64,000 bases of DNA from Paraburkholderia sp. (GTDB lineage: Bacteria; Pseudomonadota; Gammaproteobacteria; Burkholderiales; Burkholderiaceae), in the NCBI RefSeq assembly GCF_024281035.1, contig NZ_JAMXLH010000053.1, positions 85,574 through 149,573 on the forward strand, in the 5' to 3' direction. Each line of letters begins with the position of its first letter. The stretch's first letter is position 1. Shown in pieces: positions 1 to 8,320 of the stretch. The notes beneath the pieces are model-generated. The model was not told where the DNA came from and did not search any database. It was given only the letters and a program-made list of their open reading frames with translations. The position numbers were made by a program, and so were the translations under genes.

Positions 1-217
1 CCCTGCGGTTTGACGTGACTGCGCCGCCGGCGCCGCCGCCGACTGCACCGCCAATGACGGCACCCGTGCTGCCGCCCACTGCGCCACCTAGGGCAGCGCC
101 GGCTACGCCGCCGAGGGCGCCGCCAAAAGCGTTATTCATATCGCCGGCCACCGCCGGCAACGACACCGCAGCGGTGAGCGCTGTAATGGCAACTATCTGG
201 ACGATTCTCTTCGACAT
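1..217 (-). CDS. Glycine-zipper exported protein (partial, C-terminus beyond window)
   Basis: The reading frame opens at the ATG at 217 and runs off the left edge, leaving about 72 residues. The first 25 residues have a basic start (MSKR), a hydrophobic core and an AVA-G end, which looks like a Sec signal peptide. After it comes a long Gly/Ala stretch with GxxxG-type spacing (GGALGGVAGAALGGAVGG), typical of glycine-zipper proteins that insert in or attach to the envelope. No enzyme motif is visible. Function is unknown; related small proteins are often outer-membrane or stress-linked. The stop codon lies outside the window. Confidence 0.7.
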   Translation of the reverse strand, partial: MSKRIVQIVAITALTAAVSLPAVAGDMNNAFGGALGGVAGAALGGAVGGSTGAVIGGAVGGGAGGAVTSNRR

Positions 218-459
218 AAAAAGGTCTTTCGTTTTTTGGGACGGCGCCGAGTATAACCGCCCTCCGAAAGGCCTCTGTAACTTGTCGGTTCCACCTCGGT
301 AAGAGGTGTAACAAAATGATCCGGCGGCCTTTTTAGGGAGACGCTGCCGGCACCGAGCTGTGTGCAGACGAGACGCTACCCGTTCGAGGCTGGGATGGGC
401 TTGCCTAGGGCGCAGCGCAGCGATGAGCAACCCATCGCGCCGGTCATCGTCGCAAGGCG
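218..459. other. Intergenic region upstream of the glycine-zipper gene
   Basis: No convincing gene is seen here. It should hold the promoter of the leftward glycine-zipper gene. Short frames are present, but none has a ribosome-binding site or recognisable residues. Confidence 0.4.
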
Positions 460-699
460 TTGCATCGGCTGTGCGGGCAATGGACGAAGCCTATCCGCCA
501 CGTCGAAAACAACGAGTGGCCGACCTCGAATGAACCTCTGGAGAATGCAAACCGGCCGTTTGTCCCAAGTGATCTACGTGAGGTCCGAAAGACCGCTTTG
601 GCCGATCACTTGACGAGCATGATCGTCGGGGGAGGGTCCGTTGTCTGGGCGGAGCCGACGTTCGAATGTCCGTCTGAGAGCGCGGTCGAATGGCCGTAG
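460..699 (+). pseudogene. IS66-family transposase remnant
   Basis: A short frame encodes LCGQWTKPIRHVENNEWPTS followed by NEPLENANRPFV at about 470-567. This resembles the C-terminal part of IS66 TnpC transposases, where a pattern like W-x-L-x-RY-x-ENG-x-WPI-SNN-x-x-ENAIRPFV surrounds the last catalytic acidic residue. The expected continuation (GRKNWLF) is replaced by unrelated residues and the frame then degrades, and there is no intact transposase on either side. I read it as a decayed insertion-sequence fragment. Inverted repeats were not identified. Confidence 0.5.
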
Positions 700-793
700 A
701 TGGCCGCACGAAGACACACCGACAGCCCTCGCTACCCCATGCCATCGCTACGCCGCAACACGACAAATCAACCACGAAATACGTATAGCCGAT

Positions 794-1996
794 TTACTCG
801 AATCCCAACGCAGTCGCGCGGCCGACGCACATCAGCACGACAGTGACGAGACAAAAGACCGCGCTGGCGTAAAACGTTGCGGCGGGTCCGAAGCGGTCCC
901 ACAGTTCACCGGCAACGAGACTGGCCACCAATGTGCCCAATCCGCCCAGCAGGTTGAAAAACCCGAACGCGGTCCCGCGCAGTTGCGCGGGCGCGGTGCG
1001 AGAAACCATGGTGGAGAGCAACCCCTGCGTGATGCCCATGTGAAGCCCCCAGATGGCGACACCCACCACCACGATGCTCCATTGGTTTGCGTTGGCGAGC
1101 ACGATATCGGCGGCAATCAGTACGGCGAGCCCTGCAATCAGCAGGCGAAAGTGGCTCATCGAGTCGGCGAGTTTTCCGAACGGGTAGGCCGCTGCCGCAA
1201 ACACGACATTCATCGCAAACATCACGAGCGGAACCAGCGCGACCGGTACGCCGCTTTTCATTGCGCGCAGAACGAGAAAGGCATCGCTGAACCGGGCGAG
1301 CGCAAAGAAAGTGCCCACCGCAACGACCCACCAGTAGTTCGCGCCCAGTTGCCTGAGGTTATGCCAGCGTGCCGGATTGCGCTGCTTCGCGCCGGGCTCC
1401 CAGACAGGCTCCTTGATGCCGAACGTCAGCAGCGCAACCGCAATGAGGCCGGGAATGACGGCGAGCCGAAACGCGAGGCGGAAGTCGTCCACCCACCTCA
1501 GCATGATGAGGACGGCCAGCAACGGTCCGAGGAAAGCGCCCACCGTGTCGAGCGACTGGCGTAGCCCAAACGCCGCGCCGCGCAATTGCGACGGTGTGAC
1601 ATCGGCGATCAGCGCATCGCGCGGCGCGCCGCGAATCCCCTTGCCCACCCGGTCGACGATACGCGCTGTCACCACGACACCGACCGTCGACGCCACAGCG
1701 AAAAGCGGCTTGCTCAATGCGCCCAGGCCATATCCCGCCACGGCAAGCCACTTGCGATTGCCGAGATAGTCGCTCAGCGCGCCCGAAAACAGCTTGACGA
1801 CCGGTGCGGTAGCCTCGGCGATGCCCTCGATAATGCCAATCGTGGCCGCGCTCGCACCGAGGCTTGCCATGAGAAACATCGGCAGCAGGCTATGGATGAT
1901 TTCGGATGAAACATCCATCAATAGACTGACGCAGCCGAGAATCCAGACGCTGCGTGGAATCTGGCGCAATACGCTGGCTTGCGGTTCGGTATCCAT
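794..1996 (-). CDS. MFS transporter
   Basis: A 400-residue polytopic membrane protein with roughly 12 hydrophobic segments, the usual MFS length. The N-terminal part carries the signature of a well-known bacterial MFS subgroup: DVSSEIIHSLLP near residue 28, EGIAEATAPVVKLFSGALSD near 60-80, and the loop RVGKGIRGAPRDAL near 115-128, which corresponds to the conserved cytoplasmic loop motif. Members are predicted proton-coupled exporters of small molecules; the substrate cannot be read from sequence. The start at 1996 is the first ATG of the conserved frame and has only a weak upstream purine stretch. It stands alone, transcribed leftward. Confidence 0.85.
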   Translation of the reverse strand: MDTEPQASVLRQIPRSVWILGCVSLLMDVSSEIIHSLLPMFLMASLGASAATIGIIEGIAEATAPVVKLFSGALSDYLGNRKWLAVAGYGLGALSKPLFAVASTVGVVVTARIVDRVGKGIRGAPRDALIADVTPSQLRGAAFGLRQSLDTVGAFLGPLLAVLIMLRWVDDFRLAFRLAVIPGLIAVALLTFGIKEPVWEPGAKQRNPARWHNLRQLGANYWWVVAVGTFFALARFSDAFLVLRAMKSGVPVALVPLVMFAMNVVFAAAAYPFGKLADSMSHFRLLIAGLAVLIAADIVLANANQWSIVVVGVAIWGLHMGITQGLLSTMVSRTAPAQLRGTAFGFFNLLGGLGTLVASLVAGELWDRFGPAATFYASAVFCLVTVVLMCVGRATALGFE

Positions 1997-2344
1997 GAGG
2001 CGGCTTTCGGGAGATTCGAATGGTTGGCGCCCGTATCGCCCGATTCAACGGGGCGAAAATCTCCGGCTCTGAAATAGACGAATACTGCATCAAGCCCGGT
2101 CGATGTCAAGTTGCGTGAGCAATGATTATCCGGCACCTGCAACCTGCCCCACGGCACAAACCCGCCCCAGGCGCCACGACGAAAAGCGCGGCCATTACTG
2201 GAATCGGCGGCTGGATCTGTTGTGTCGATGCTGTGTGGCGCATCGTGTCGTTGCCCGGCTCGCCGTCGTGGGCGGCAGAAACGCGATTGTTGTATTTATT
2301 CGTATTTAATCGCGCTTAGTCGTATTGAATCGTACTGAAGCGTT
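1997..2344. other. Intergenic region with degenerate decamer repeat
   Basis: No gene seen. The right end (2291-2345) carries about five imperfect tandem 10-bp units of the form CGTATTTAAT, listed separately. Confidence 0.4.
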
Positions 2345-2345
2345 T
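2291..2345. repeat. Degenerate 10-bp tandem repeat
   Basis: Consecutive decamers TGTATTTATT, CGTATTTAAT, CGCGCTTAGT, CGTATTGAAT and CGTACTGAAG can be aligned in register just past the stop codon of the leftward membrane-protein gene at 2345. The run is AT-rich compared with its surroundings. Confidence 0.6.
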
Positions 2346-2797
2346 CAGGCGGGCCGCATGCGGCCAGCACGTGCGCCATACACGGCGCCCAGGACGGCGC
2401 CAAAAAAGAGGTGCAGCACCAGCGTCATGACCGGTCCCGCCATGCCGAGATTCAGACCGAAGAACCCGTCGCCCGCCATCGGCATCATGACGATCATCAT
2501 CGCCAACCAGGGCGCGATGGAAAAGAGCATGCCTCTGAGCCAGAATGCACCCGGGAGCATGTGGCTCACCAGGGCAAACGCAATACCCCAGATCGTACCG
2601 ATCGCGAAGTGCACGACCCACCCCACGGAAACGGGCACACCGAGCATGTTCGCAATCGTGCCGACTGGATTGAGTTCGGGCATGAGCCCCATCGCCGCCT
2701 TCATCACCATCAGCACGGACAACGCCGCCGTCGCCACCACGCCCGCCAGTGCGCCTCGGCCGATGGCAGGCTTTTCGAATACGAGTGAATCGCTCAT
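2345..2797 (-). CDS. DUF6789-like small integral membrane protein
   Basis: A 150-residue protein made almost entirely of four hydrophobic segments (about residues 13-35, 55-80, 88-110 and 118-142) joined by short loops, with several HL/H-containing turns such as VVHFAIGTIWG and LVLHLFFGAVLG. The layout resembles small uncharacterised membrane proteins assigned to DUF6789. A clear Shine-Dalgarno AGGAGG lies five bases before the ATG at 2797, so the start is well supported. It has no operon partner and no function can be inferred beyond membrane location. Confidence 0.7.
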   Translation of the reverse strand: MSDSLVFEKPAIGRGALAGVVATAALSVLMVMKAAMGLMPELNPVGTIANMLGVPVSVGWVVHFAIGTIWGIAFALVSHMLPGAFWLRGMLFSIAPWLAMMIVMMPMAGDGFFGLNLGMAGPVMTLVLHLFFGAVLGAVYGARAGRMRPA

Positions 2798-3172
2798 ACA
2801 TCCTCCTGTTGCAGAACGTCGCTGAAACGTCGCTGGAAATTCCGGCTGGCGTCGCCCTGCCTGATTTTTTCCAGGTTGTGCGATCGCACCAAGCCTACTC
2901 AGTCAGCAATCCTACGCGCTTTCCACTTCGACCCGTAGAAAGTTGCCAGGCGAAATGCGACGGGGACCAGGGATAATCTGCACAGCATGAACGCGCATGC
3001 GCGTGACGAAAGCGCGATGCCGGCGCTGGTCGAGAGAGGCTGTAAAAGAAGGAAAGAGGAGGTAAAAATGGCGATGAGAAAAGCGTGCGACCCAGGAACC
3101 CGAGCGCGATAACGTCGGTGCAAAGGCCATTTCCTTCAGCAGACGCCCGGGCGTTGGGTTTGAACCGCGTAT
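2798..3172. other. Intergenic region with one well-positioned micro-ORF
   Basis: Apart from the 14-codon ORF at 3068-3112 (separate entry), no gene or repeat is evident. Confidence 0.4.
3068..3112 (+). CDS. Candidate micro-ORF (14 aa) with near-perfect Shine-Dalgarno
   Basis: The sequence AGGAGG at 3057-3062 sits five bases before ATG at 3068, opening MAMRKACDPGTRAR and a TAA stop. The ribosome-binding site is as strong as any in the window, yet the frame is only 14 codons and points at the end of a convergent gene. It may be a real microprotein, a leader peptide, or chance. No family is recognised. Confidence 0.25.
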   Translation: MAMRKACDPGTRAR

Positions 3173-3913
3173 TCAGTGAACCGTGCGTGTGGCGGGCACG
3201 CCGGAGTACGAACGCACCGGCGACGAAATCCAGTATCCCGCGTCAGCATCGTAGACCGTCCAGTGATCGCTCGCGTATTCCGCGCGCGTCACCAATGCAG
3301 CCTGTAGCGCGACGCCGAGCGCATGTGCGAACGTCACGTCGTCCATTGCATCGATACGCTCGACCGATTGCGGGTAATCGTAGGCGCCGATGTGTTCCCA
3401 TTGTTCGCGCATGACGTCGAAGGCACCCTGGCTGAAATTGAAAACAGCGCCCTCGACGGGATTGGGCACGTTGAATGTGAGTTCGACGAAGCGCAGGCGC
3501 GGCGCGCCGTTCGCGATGATCAGTGCGCCGGTTGCATCGCATTCGAAGCTGAACGCCATGGCGCATTTGAGCGGCCCGTCGGCCTCCCGAATACACCCGC
3601 ACAGATCGAATGCCGACAACGGTATGCATTGCCAGCCGTCCGATTCGCCGCGCGTATGGTCGATATTGCGCAGTGTGGCGTAGAGATAGGCGTGAAGGCG
3701 CGAAACGAAAACGACCAGATCCCGATGGTCCTCGCTGCGCACCCATGCGGGCTCGGTATGGTGCGAGCCGTCGGCGAGGCGCATGTGACGAATGACGATC
3801 CAGAGAGCGAAAGGGGCGATATAGTCGGTCGGCATGAGGAAAACACGTTGAATGTCGGGGTTCACCGAACGATACGTCGGCACAAAAACAGGCGCTTGAT
3901 AAATGGCCGACAT
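3173..3913 (-). CDS. Hypothetical protein, unknown function
   Basis: A soluble protein of about 246 residues from the ATG at 3913 (MSAIYQAPVF); an in-frame ATG at 3976 would add 21 residues. It has no signal peptide, transmembrane segment or recognised catalytic motif. The composition is aromatic-rich and balanced, with segments such as FALWIVIRHMRLADGSHHTE and FVELTFNVPNPVEGAVFNF, suggesting a folded mixed alpha/beta protein. The reading frame is intact and codon usage matches neighbours, so it is likely a real gene. I do not recognise the family. It stands alone between two intergenic gaps. Confidence 0.6.
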   Translation of the reverse strand: MSAIYQAPVFVPTYRSVNPDIQRVFLMPTDYIAPFALWIVIRHMRLADGSHHTEPAWVRSEDHRDLVVFVSRLHAYLYATLRNIDHTRGESDGWQCIPLSAFDLCGCIREADGPLKCAMAFSFECDATGALIIANGAPRLRFVELTFNVPNPVEGAVFNFSQGAFDVMREQWEHIGAYDYPQSVERIDAMDDVTFAHALGVALQAALVTRAEYASDHWTVYDADAGYWISSPVRSYSGVPATRTVH

Positions 3914-4314
3914 GCAAGACGGAGGCCACGGTTGCTGGCCAGTATCACGGGGCCTGTCTTCGCTGGCCCCGTCCATGACCGCCGACTCCGAAGAGCCCTC
4001 GTCTCCCGCCCTATTTAATCAATGTGGACTGCGAATAATGTCGCAGACCTTCGCCTATGCGAGATATTGTTAGCCGGATGAAAGATAACATATAAGACCG
4101 CGCTTTTGCGGTCTCGATTTATGGCGCTTAAGCGTCGGCGCTTCACATTCGCCAGCCCGCACCCGCCGCGAACAACCGATGGCTCCATGACTTCGCGCGG
4201 TCGTGGCTCTAGCAGCGGCGCGGCAGTTCGCTTACGCTCAACGTTGTCGCCGACAGGAGAGCGGCGACAACGCATGCCGCGGAACACACCCAGAACAAAT
4301 CGAGGAGAACACGC
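3914..4314. other. Intergenic region between divergent genes
   Basis: Separates the leftward hypothetical gene from the rightward GNAT gene. It contains an AT-richer core (4030-4130) and a small inverted repeat around 4094-4117 (GACCGC / GCGGTC). No gene is seen. Confidence 0.4.
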
Positions 4315-4788
4315 TTGAGCGATACCGTCGAAATCCGCCCCGTCACACCCGCCGATTACGAAGCCTGGCTGCCGCTGTGGGACGGCTACAACCGCTTTTA
4401 CGGCCGCTTCGGGCCGACGGCGCTGCCGGAGGCGATCACGCGCACGACGTGGTCGCGCTTCTTCGACGGCCTCGAGCCGATGCACGCACTCGTCGCCGTG
4501 CGGGGTGGTCACAGCGGCGGCCACATCGTCGGGCTCGTGCACTACATTTTTCACCGCAGCACGACGCTGCAAGGTCCGACCTGCTATCTGCAGGATCTCT
4601 TCACCGCCGAATCCGAGCGCGGCAAGGGCGTGGGGCGCGCGCTGATCGAAGGCGTCTACGCGGCGGCGAAGGCGGCAAACGCATCGCGCGTTTACTGGCA
4701 CACGCACGAGACGAATCACACGGCCATGCGCCTCTATGACGGCGTGGCCGACAAGCCCGGCTTCGTCATGTACCGCAAGGACGTGTGA
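4315..4788 (+). CDS. GNAT-family N-acetyltransferase
   Basis: A 157-residue single-domain protein of the GNAT superfamily, which transfers an acetyl group from acetyl-CoA to an amine. The acetyl-CoA pyrophosphate loop is visible as RGKGVGRAL near residue 102 (R/Q-x-x-G-x-G/A pattern), preceded by the strand YLQDLFTAESE and followed by the motif-B region NHTAMRLYDGVADKPGFVMY, typical of GNATs. The start is a TTG at 4315 with GAGGAG about ten bases upstream; no better ATG is available before the conserved strand. The substrate is unknown. It converges with the DUF3501 gene, only 7 bp apart. Confidence 0.85.
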   Translation: MSDTVEIRPVTPADYEAWLPLWDGYNRFYGRFGPTALPEAITRTTWSRFFDGLEPMHALVAVRGGHSGGHIVGLVHYIFHRSTTLQGPTCYLQDLFTAESERGKGVGRALIEGVYAAAKAANASRVYWHTHETNHTAMRLYDGVADKPGFVMYRKDV

Positions 4789-4795
4789 CGCGGCG

Positions 4796-5377
4796 TCAGT
4801 CGAGGTCGGCGGCGAGCGCCGCGCGCGTATCGGCGTCGATTGTCTGCACCGGCACGCGATAGTTCGGATGATCGCAGCCGATCATGAGCGCCGCACCGTC
4901 GCGCAAGCGCGCCTTCATCGCAGGCGTGAGTTCGAAACGCACGAAATGCACCGCCGAGGTCTTCTCGGCGGTCTCGCGTTCGAGATCTTCATCGGCGATG
5001 GCGTAGACCGGCGCGTCGCCCTCCACCTGCAGGAATACGCGGTCCTCGATGCCGATGAGCCGCCCGAGCGCGGCGCGGCGCTCGATCTCGTTCTTGTACT
5101 CGATCTGCATGGTCGCCTTCAGGTTGCTGCCATCGGGTACGAGCGGCTGATACACGTCCAGCTCGCTCTGGATGCCGTCTTCGTCGAAGATCTTCTCGAT
5201 GTGCAGCATCTCCTGGATCTGATAGCGGATCGTTGCTTCGTCCTCGAACAGGAACGTCAGGTGATTGCCGAGCGCGACGGCGCGCCGCTTCTTGTGTTCG
5301 ATGATGCGAGCGCGCATGTCGTTGCGCACCTTCGCGTAAGCCTCCAGCGTCAACAGCGAATTTCTCGCGATCGTCAT
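4796..5377 (-). CDS. DUF3501 family protein
   Basis: A 193-residue protein from the ATG at 5377 (MTIARNSLLT). It matches the DUF3501 pattern: a helical N-terminus with YAKVRNDMRARIIEHKKRR, then HLTFLFEDEATIRYQIQEMLHIEKIFDE, an acidic and aromatic core, and a C-terminal MKARLRDGAALMIGCDHPNY region. The family is of unknown biochemistry but is repeatedly found beside rubrerythrin and a GlpC-like Fe-S protein, exactly as here (6934-7356 and 5435-6790, all leftward). The three probably form one operon with a role in redox or oxidative-stress metabolism. That role is inferred from context only. Confidence 0.85.
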   Translation of the reverse strand: MTIARNSLLTLEAYAKVRNDMRARIIEHKKRRAVALGNHLTFLFEDEATIRYQIQEMLHIEKIFDEDGIQSELDVYQPLVPDGSNLKATMQIEYKNEIERRAALGRLIGIEDRVFLQVEGDAPVYAIADEDLERETAEKTSAVHFVRFELTPAMKARLRDGAALMIGCDHPNYRVPVQTIDADTRAALAADLD

Positions 5378-5434
5378 CGTCAGTGCCTCATCATGCAGTG
5401 AGTGGGTGAGCAGTAAATGGATGAGCAGCAATGC

Positions 5435-6790
5435 CTAAATGCCATAGGCGCGGCGCAAGAGCGTGAGCGGATGCGCGAGCGGCGGCTCGCCGAGCTGCAT
5501 TTCGCCGATGCCCTGTGCAATGTGATGGCCCGCCAGCGCGCAGTCCGATGCAATGAAGCGCGGCTCGCCCTCCGCCATCAGCCGGAACACGGGTGTGCCG
5601 ATTTTCATCGCCATCGCGTGAAATTCCTTCTTCACACCGAATGTGCCCGCATGCCCCGAGCAACGTTCGACCACGTTGACCTTCGTGTCGGGCACGAGCG
5701 AGAGCAGCTCGGACGTCTTGCGGCCGATGTTCTGCACGCGCGCGTGGCACGGAACGTGATACGACACGTTGCCGAGCGGCGCGCGGAAATCGGTCTTGAG
5801 CAGGCCGTCGCGATGCCGCGCAATGAAGTATTCGAACGGATCCCAGAACGCGTCGCTCACGGCGCGCGTTTCGGCATCGTCGGGAAACATGAGCGGCAGC
5901 TCATGCTTGTACATCAGCACGCAGCTCGGCACCGCGCCGATCAGCGCGTAACCCTCGCGCGCGTATTGCGCGAGCACCGGCATGTTGTGCGCTTTCTTTT
6001 TCGCCACGCCTTCCAGATTGCCCTGTTCGAGCAGCGGCATGCCGCAGCACGCTTCGCTTTTTACGAGCACCCAGTCGATGTCGTTGTGATCGAGCACCGC
6101 GAGCAGATCGTGGCCGATGCCCGGCTCGTTGAAATTCACGTAGCACGTCGCATAGATCGCCACCTTGCCCGGCGTGCGTTCACCATCGCGCACCTTGCGC
6201 ACTTCGCGTGCCTTGTCCGCCGACGCGCGCTTCGCTGCGCTGCGGAATTTGTGCGGAGCGAAGTCGGGCAGCCACGCCTTGCGGTCCACGCCGAGCGCAT
6301 CCTCCATCACGCCGCGCATGGCCTTCGTGTGATTCACGGCGTTGACGGTCTGCGTGACCACCGGAATACCCGCGAGATAACCAAGCGTATCCGTGTTCGA
6401 CAGCACACGGTCGCGCAGCTTCACGTCGCCATTGCGGTAATCGATGGCTTTCGCGCGCAGCATCAGGTGCGGAAAGTCCACATTCCACGGATGCGGCGGC
6501 ACATACGGGCATTTCGTCATGTAGCAGAGGTCGCACAAATAACACTGATCGACCACCTGACCGTACTTCGATTTGTCGACGTCATGCGCCTCGCCGGAAT
6601 CGGTCGCGTCCACGAGATCGAACAGTGCGGGAAACGCGCCGCACAACGATACGCAGCGGCGGCACCCCGCGCAGATGTCGAATACGCGCGCCAATTCGGC
6701 GTCGCGCTTTTCCGGGTCATAGAACGCTTCGGACGTCCAGTCGAGCGGATGCCGCGTCGGCGCTTCGAGGCTGCCTTCCTTATGGGGCAT
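5435..6790 (-). CDS. GlpC / heterodisulfide-reductase-like Fe-S oxidoreductase subunit
   Basis: About 451 residues from the ATG at 6790, which has GGAG seven bases upstream; the open frame extends further but without relevance. The N-terminus carries two 4Fe-4S ferredoxin-type cysteine clusters, CAGCRRCVSLC near residue 38 and CYLCDLCYMTKC near 85. The C-terminal half has two CCG domains, with EACCGMP near residue 255 and CSGHAG near 395, as in GlpC and HdrB-type subunits that pass electrons to a flavin dehydrogenase or quinone. No dehydrogenase partner is encoded beside it. The neighbours are rubrerythrin and DUF3501, suggesting a peroxide or redox relay. The exact electron donor is unknown. 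Confidence 0.85.
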   Translation of the reverse strand: MPHKEGSLEAPTRHPLDWTSEAFYDPEKRDAELARVFDICAGCRRCVSLCGAFPALFDLVDATDSGEAHDVDKSKYGQVVDQCYLCDLCYMTKCPYVPPHPWNVDFPHLMLRAKAIDYRNGDVKLRDRVLSNTDTLGYLAGIPVVTQTVNAVNHTKAMRGVMEDALGVDRKAWLPDFAPHKFRSAAKRASADKAREVRKVRDGERTPGKVAIYATCYVNFNEPGIGHDLLAVLDHNDIDWVLVKSEACCGMPLLEQGNLEGVAKKKAHNMPVLAQYAREGYALIGAVPSCVLMYKHELPLMFPDDAETRAVSDAFWDPFEYFIARHRDGLLKTDFRAPLGNVSYHVPCHARVQNIGRKTSELLSLVPDTKVNVVERCSGHAGTFGVKKEFHAMAMKIGTPVFRLMAEGEPRFIASDCALAGHHIAQGIGEMQLGEPPLAHPLTLLRRAYGI

Positions 6791-6933
6791 GACGTCTCCG
6801 GTTCTGCGTTTCTGGTTTCTGGTTATCGGGGCGCGAGCACAGTCATTCAGCCATACGCTCGCCTCGCGCCGGCGCATGGCCGGCGCGAAAGCGGAACAAA
6901 ACCGGCGCAAACCCAGCGCCGTGGGTCGCGCGA

Positions 6934-7356
6934 TCAGTCCGCGAGTACGTCCAGCGCCTTCGTGTAGCGGTTCGCGTGGCTGCGCTCCGCCTTCGCCAGC
7001 GTCTCGAACCAGTTCGCGATTTCGTCGAAGCCCTCTTCGCGCGCCACCTTCGCCATGCCGGGATACATGTCGGTGTATTCGTGCGTTTCGCCTGCAATCG
7101 CCGACTGGAGGTTCAGCCGCGACGAACCGAACGGCAGGCCGGTGGCCGGGTCGCCCACCGCTTCCAGATACTCGAGGTGGCCGTGCGCATGGCCCGTTTC
7201 GCCTTCGGCGGTCGAGCGGAACAGCGCGGCGACATCGTTCTGGCCTTCCACGTCGGCCTTTGCCGCGAAGTAAAGATAGCGGCGATTCGCCTGCGATTCG
7301 CCTGCAAATGCATCCTTGAGATTTTGTTCCGTCTTCGAGCCCTTTAGCTGTGCCAT
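6934..7356 (-). CDS. Rubrerythrin (rubredoxin-domain-less)
   Basis: A 140-residue ferritin-like di-iron protein. The iron ligands are visible as the two E-x-x-H-type pairs of the four-helix bundle: FAGESQANRRYLYFA near residue 17 and AEGETGHAHGHLEYL near 50, then AIAGETHEYTDMYPGM near 88 and AKAERSHANRY near 121. The C-terminal rubredoxin (FeS4) domain of classical rubrerythrin is absent, a common short form. Such proteins reduce hydrogen peroxide using electrons from a small redox protein. AAGGAGG precedes the ATG at 7356. It leads an apparent leftward operon with the Fe-S protein and DUF3501. Confidence 0.9.
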   Translation of the reverse strand: MAQLKGSKTEQNLKDAFAGESQANRRYLYFAAKADVEGQNDVAALFRSTAEGETGHAHGHLEYLEAVGDPATGLPFGSSRLNLQSAIAGETHEYTDMYPGMAKVAREEGFDEIANWFETLAKAERSHANRYTKALDVLAD

Positions 7357-7649
7357 CTGTGCCTCCTTCCATCGGCGTCATTGTGGGGACGCAGCGCTGC
7401 CCGCGATTCTTGCAGTGCAACAGGCCATGGATGCGGGTACGCCGCATCTATCAATCTAGGAGGTGACCGGTGCCTTCCCAATTGTGATTTTCAATCCCGC
7501 CGATAGCCGCGCCACGCAAGCAAGGGCTTGATATATATCTACTGCGAACGCATCGCGTTGCCCAATATGTGGAATCCCTCCTTGCAGTCGCTCGCACGCG
7601 ACCTACAGTGAGTAATTGCCACCCCCAAACACGCTCTAACGGAGCTGAC

Positions 7650-8009
7650 ATGCGACTTACGATCCTGATCAACGGTTCCGACCCGACCGTCAATCACGAC
7701 TACGCCGTCCTGTGGCTCGACACCGATCAGCACCGCTGGTCGCGCGAGTCGCACGATGGGATTGCCCTGCCGGAATGGGGCGAGATGCGCGACACGAACG
7801 GCGTGACATCGCTGTGCGCGCCGCTCGATGATTCACCGCTTTGCACCCTGCGCGGCTTGCATGTAAACCGCCGCCAGGAAATCAGTTCTGCACATGGCGA
7901 CGCGACCTGGTCGTGCGAGTCGTCGCATTCGCCGATGGAAGGTCAATGGCGGCTGCAAGCCGTCGACCGCCAGATCGTGCACGCCGAACACGCGTTGTTC
8001 GCGGGCTGA
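7650..8009 (+). CDS. DUF3564 family protein
   Basis: A 119-residue soluble protein from the ATG at 7650 (MRLTILINGSD), preceded by GGAG at a suitable distance; upstream in-frame ATGs lack a site. It resembles DUF3564, a small family largely limited to Burkholderia relatives, with conserved features such as YAVLWLDTDQHRWSRESH at 17-34 and DGIALPEWGE. No catalytic motif is visible and the role is unknown. It is monocistronic and faces away from the rubrerythrin operon; the 290-bp gap between them should hold both promoters. Confidence 0.7.
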   Translation: MRLTILINGSDPTVNHDYAVLWLDTDQHRWSRESHDGIALPEWGEMRDTNGVTSLCAPLDDSPLCTLRGLHVNRRQEISSAHGDATWSCESSHSPMEGQWRLQAVDRQIVHAEHALFAG

Positions 8010-8320
8010 CGACGCAGCGCGTCGCGCAGTCCCGCTTCGGTTCCGCCCGGAATCACCTTCGAATCCGCAAGCACGCGGCGCTGTCCAGACAGCGCCGCGT
8101 CGCGTCTTGCGTGCATGTTTTGCATGCATGTGCGGACATGCCCTGCGCGCGCAATCCGTCCGATGAATACAGCCGATGACCGGAGCCGGGCCAACGAATA
8201 GCGCCGCGCCGCGCACATGACACGCGTAGTGCGGCGCGACGGCATCACTGGCCGCGCGCGAACGTGCCCGCTATACTTCCAGGCCGCCTTCAACCGCCCT
8301 GCGTTTTGCCTACCCTGCCG
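8010..8320. other. Intergenic region
   Basis: Nothing convincing is seen except probable promoter sequence for the nuclease gene. The frames in this stretch are low-complexity GC-rich shadows. Confidence 0.3.

Noticed and set aside
6791..7447. Upstream extension of the Fe-S protein
   Set aside because: It overlaps rubrerythrin in another frame and has no conserved residues; the ATG at 6790 has a good ribosome site.
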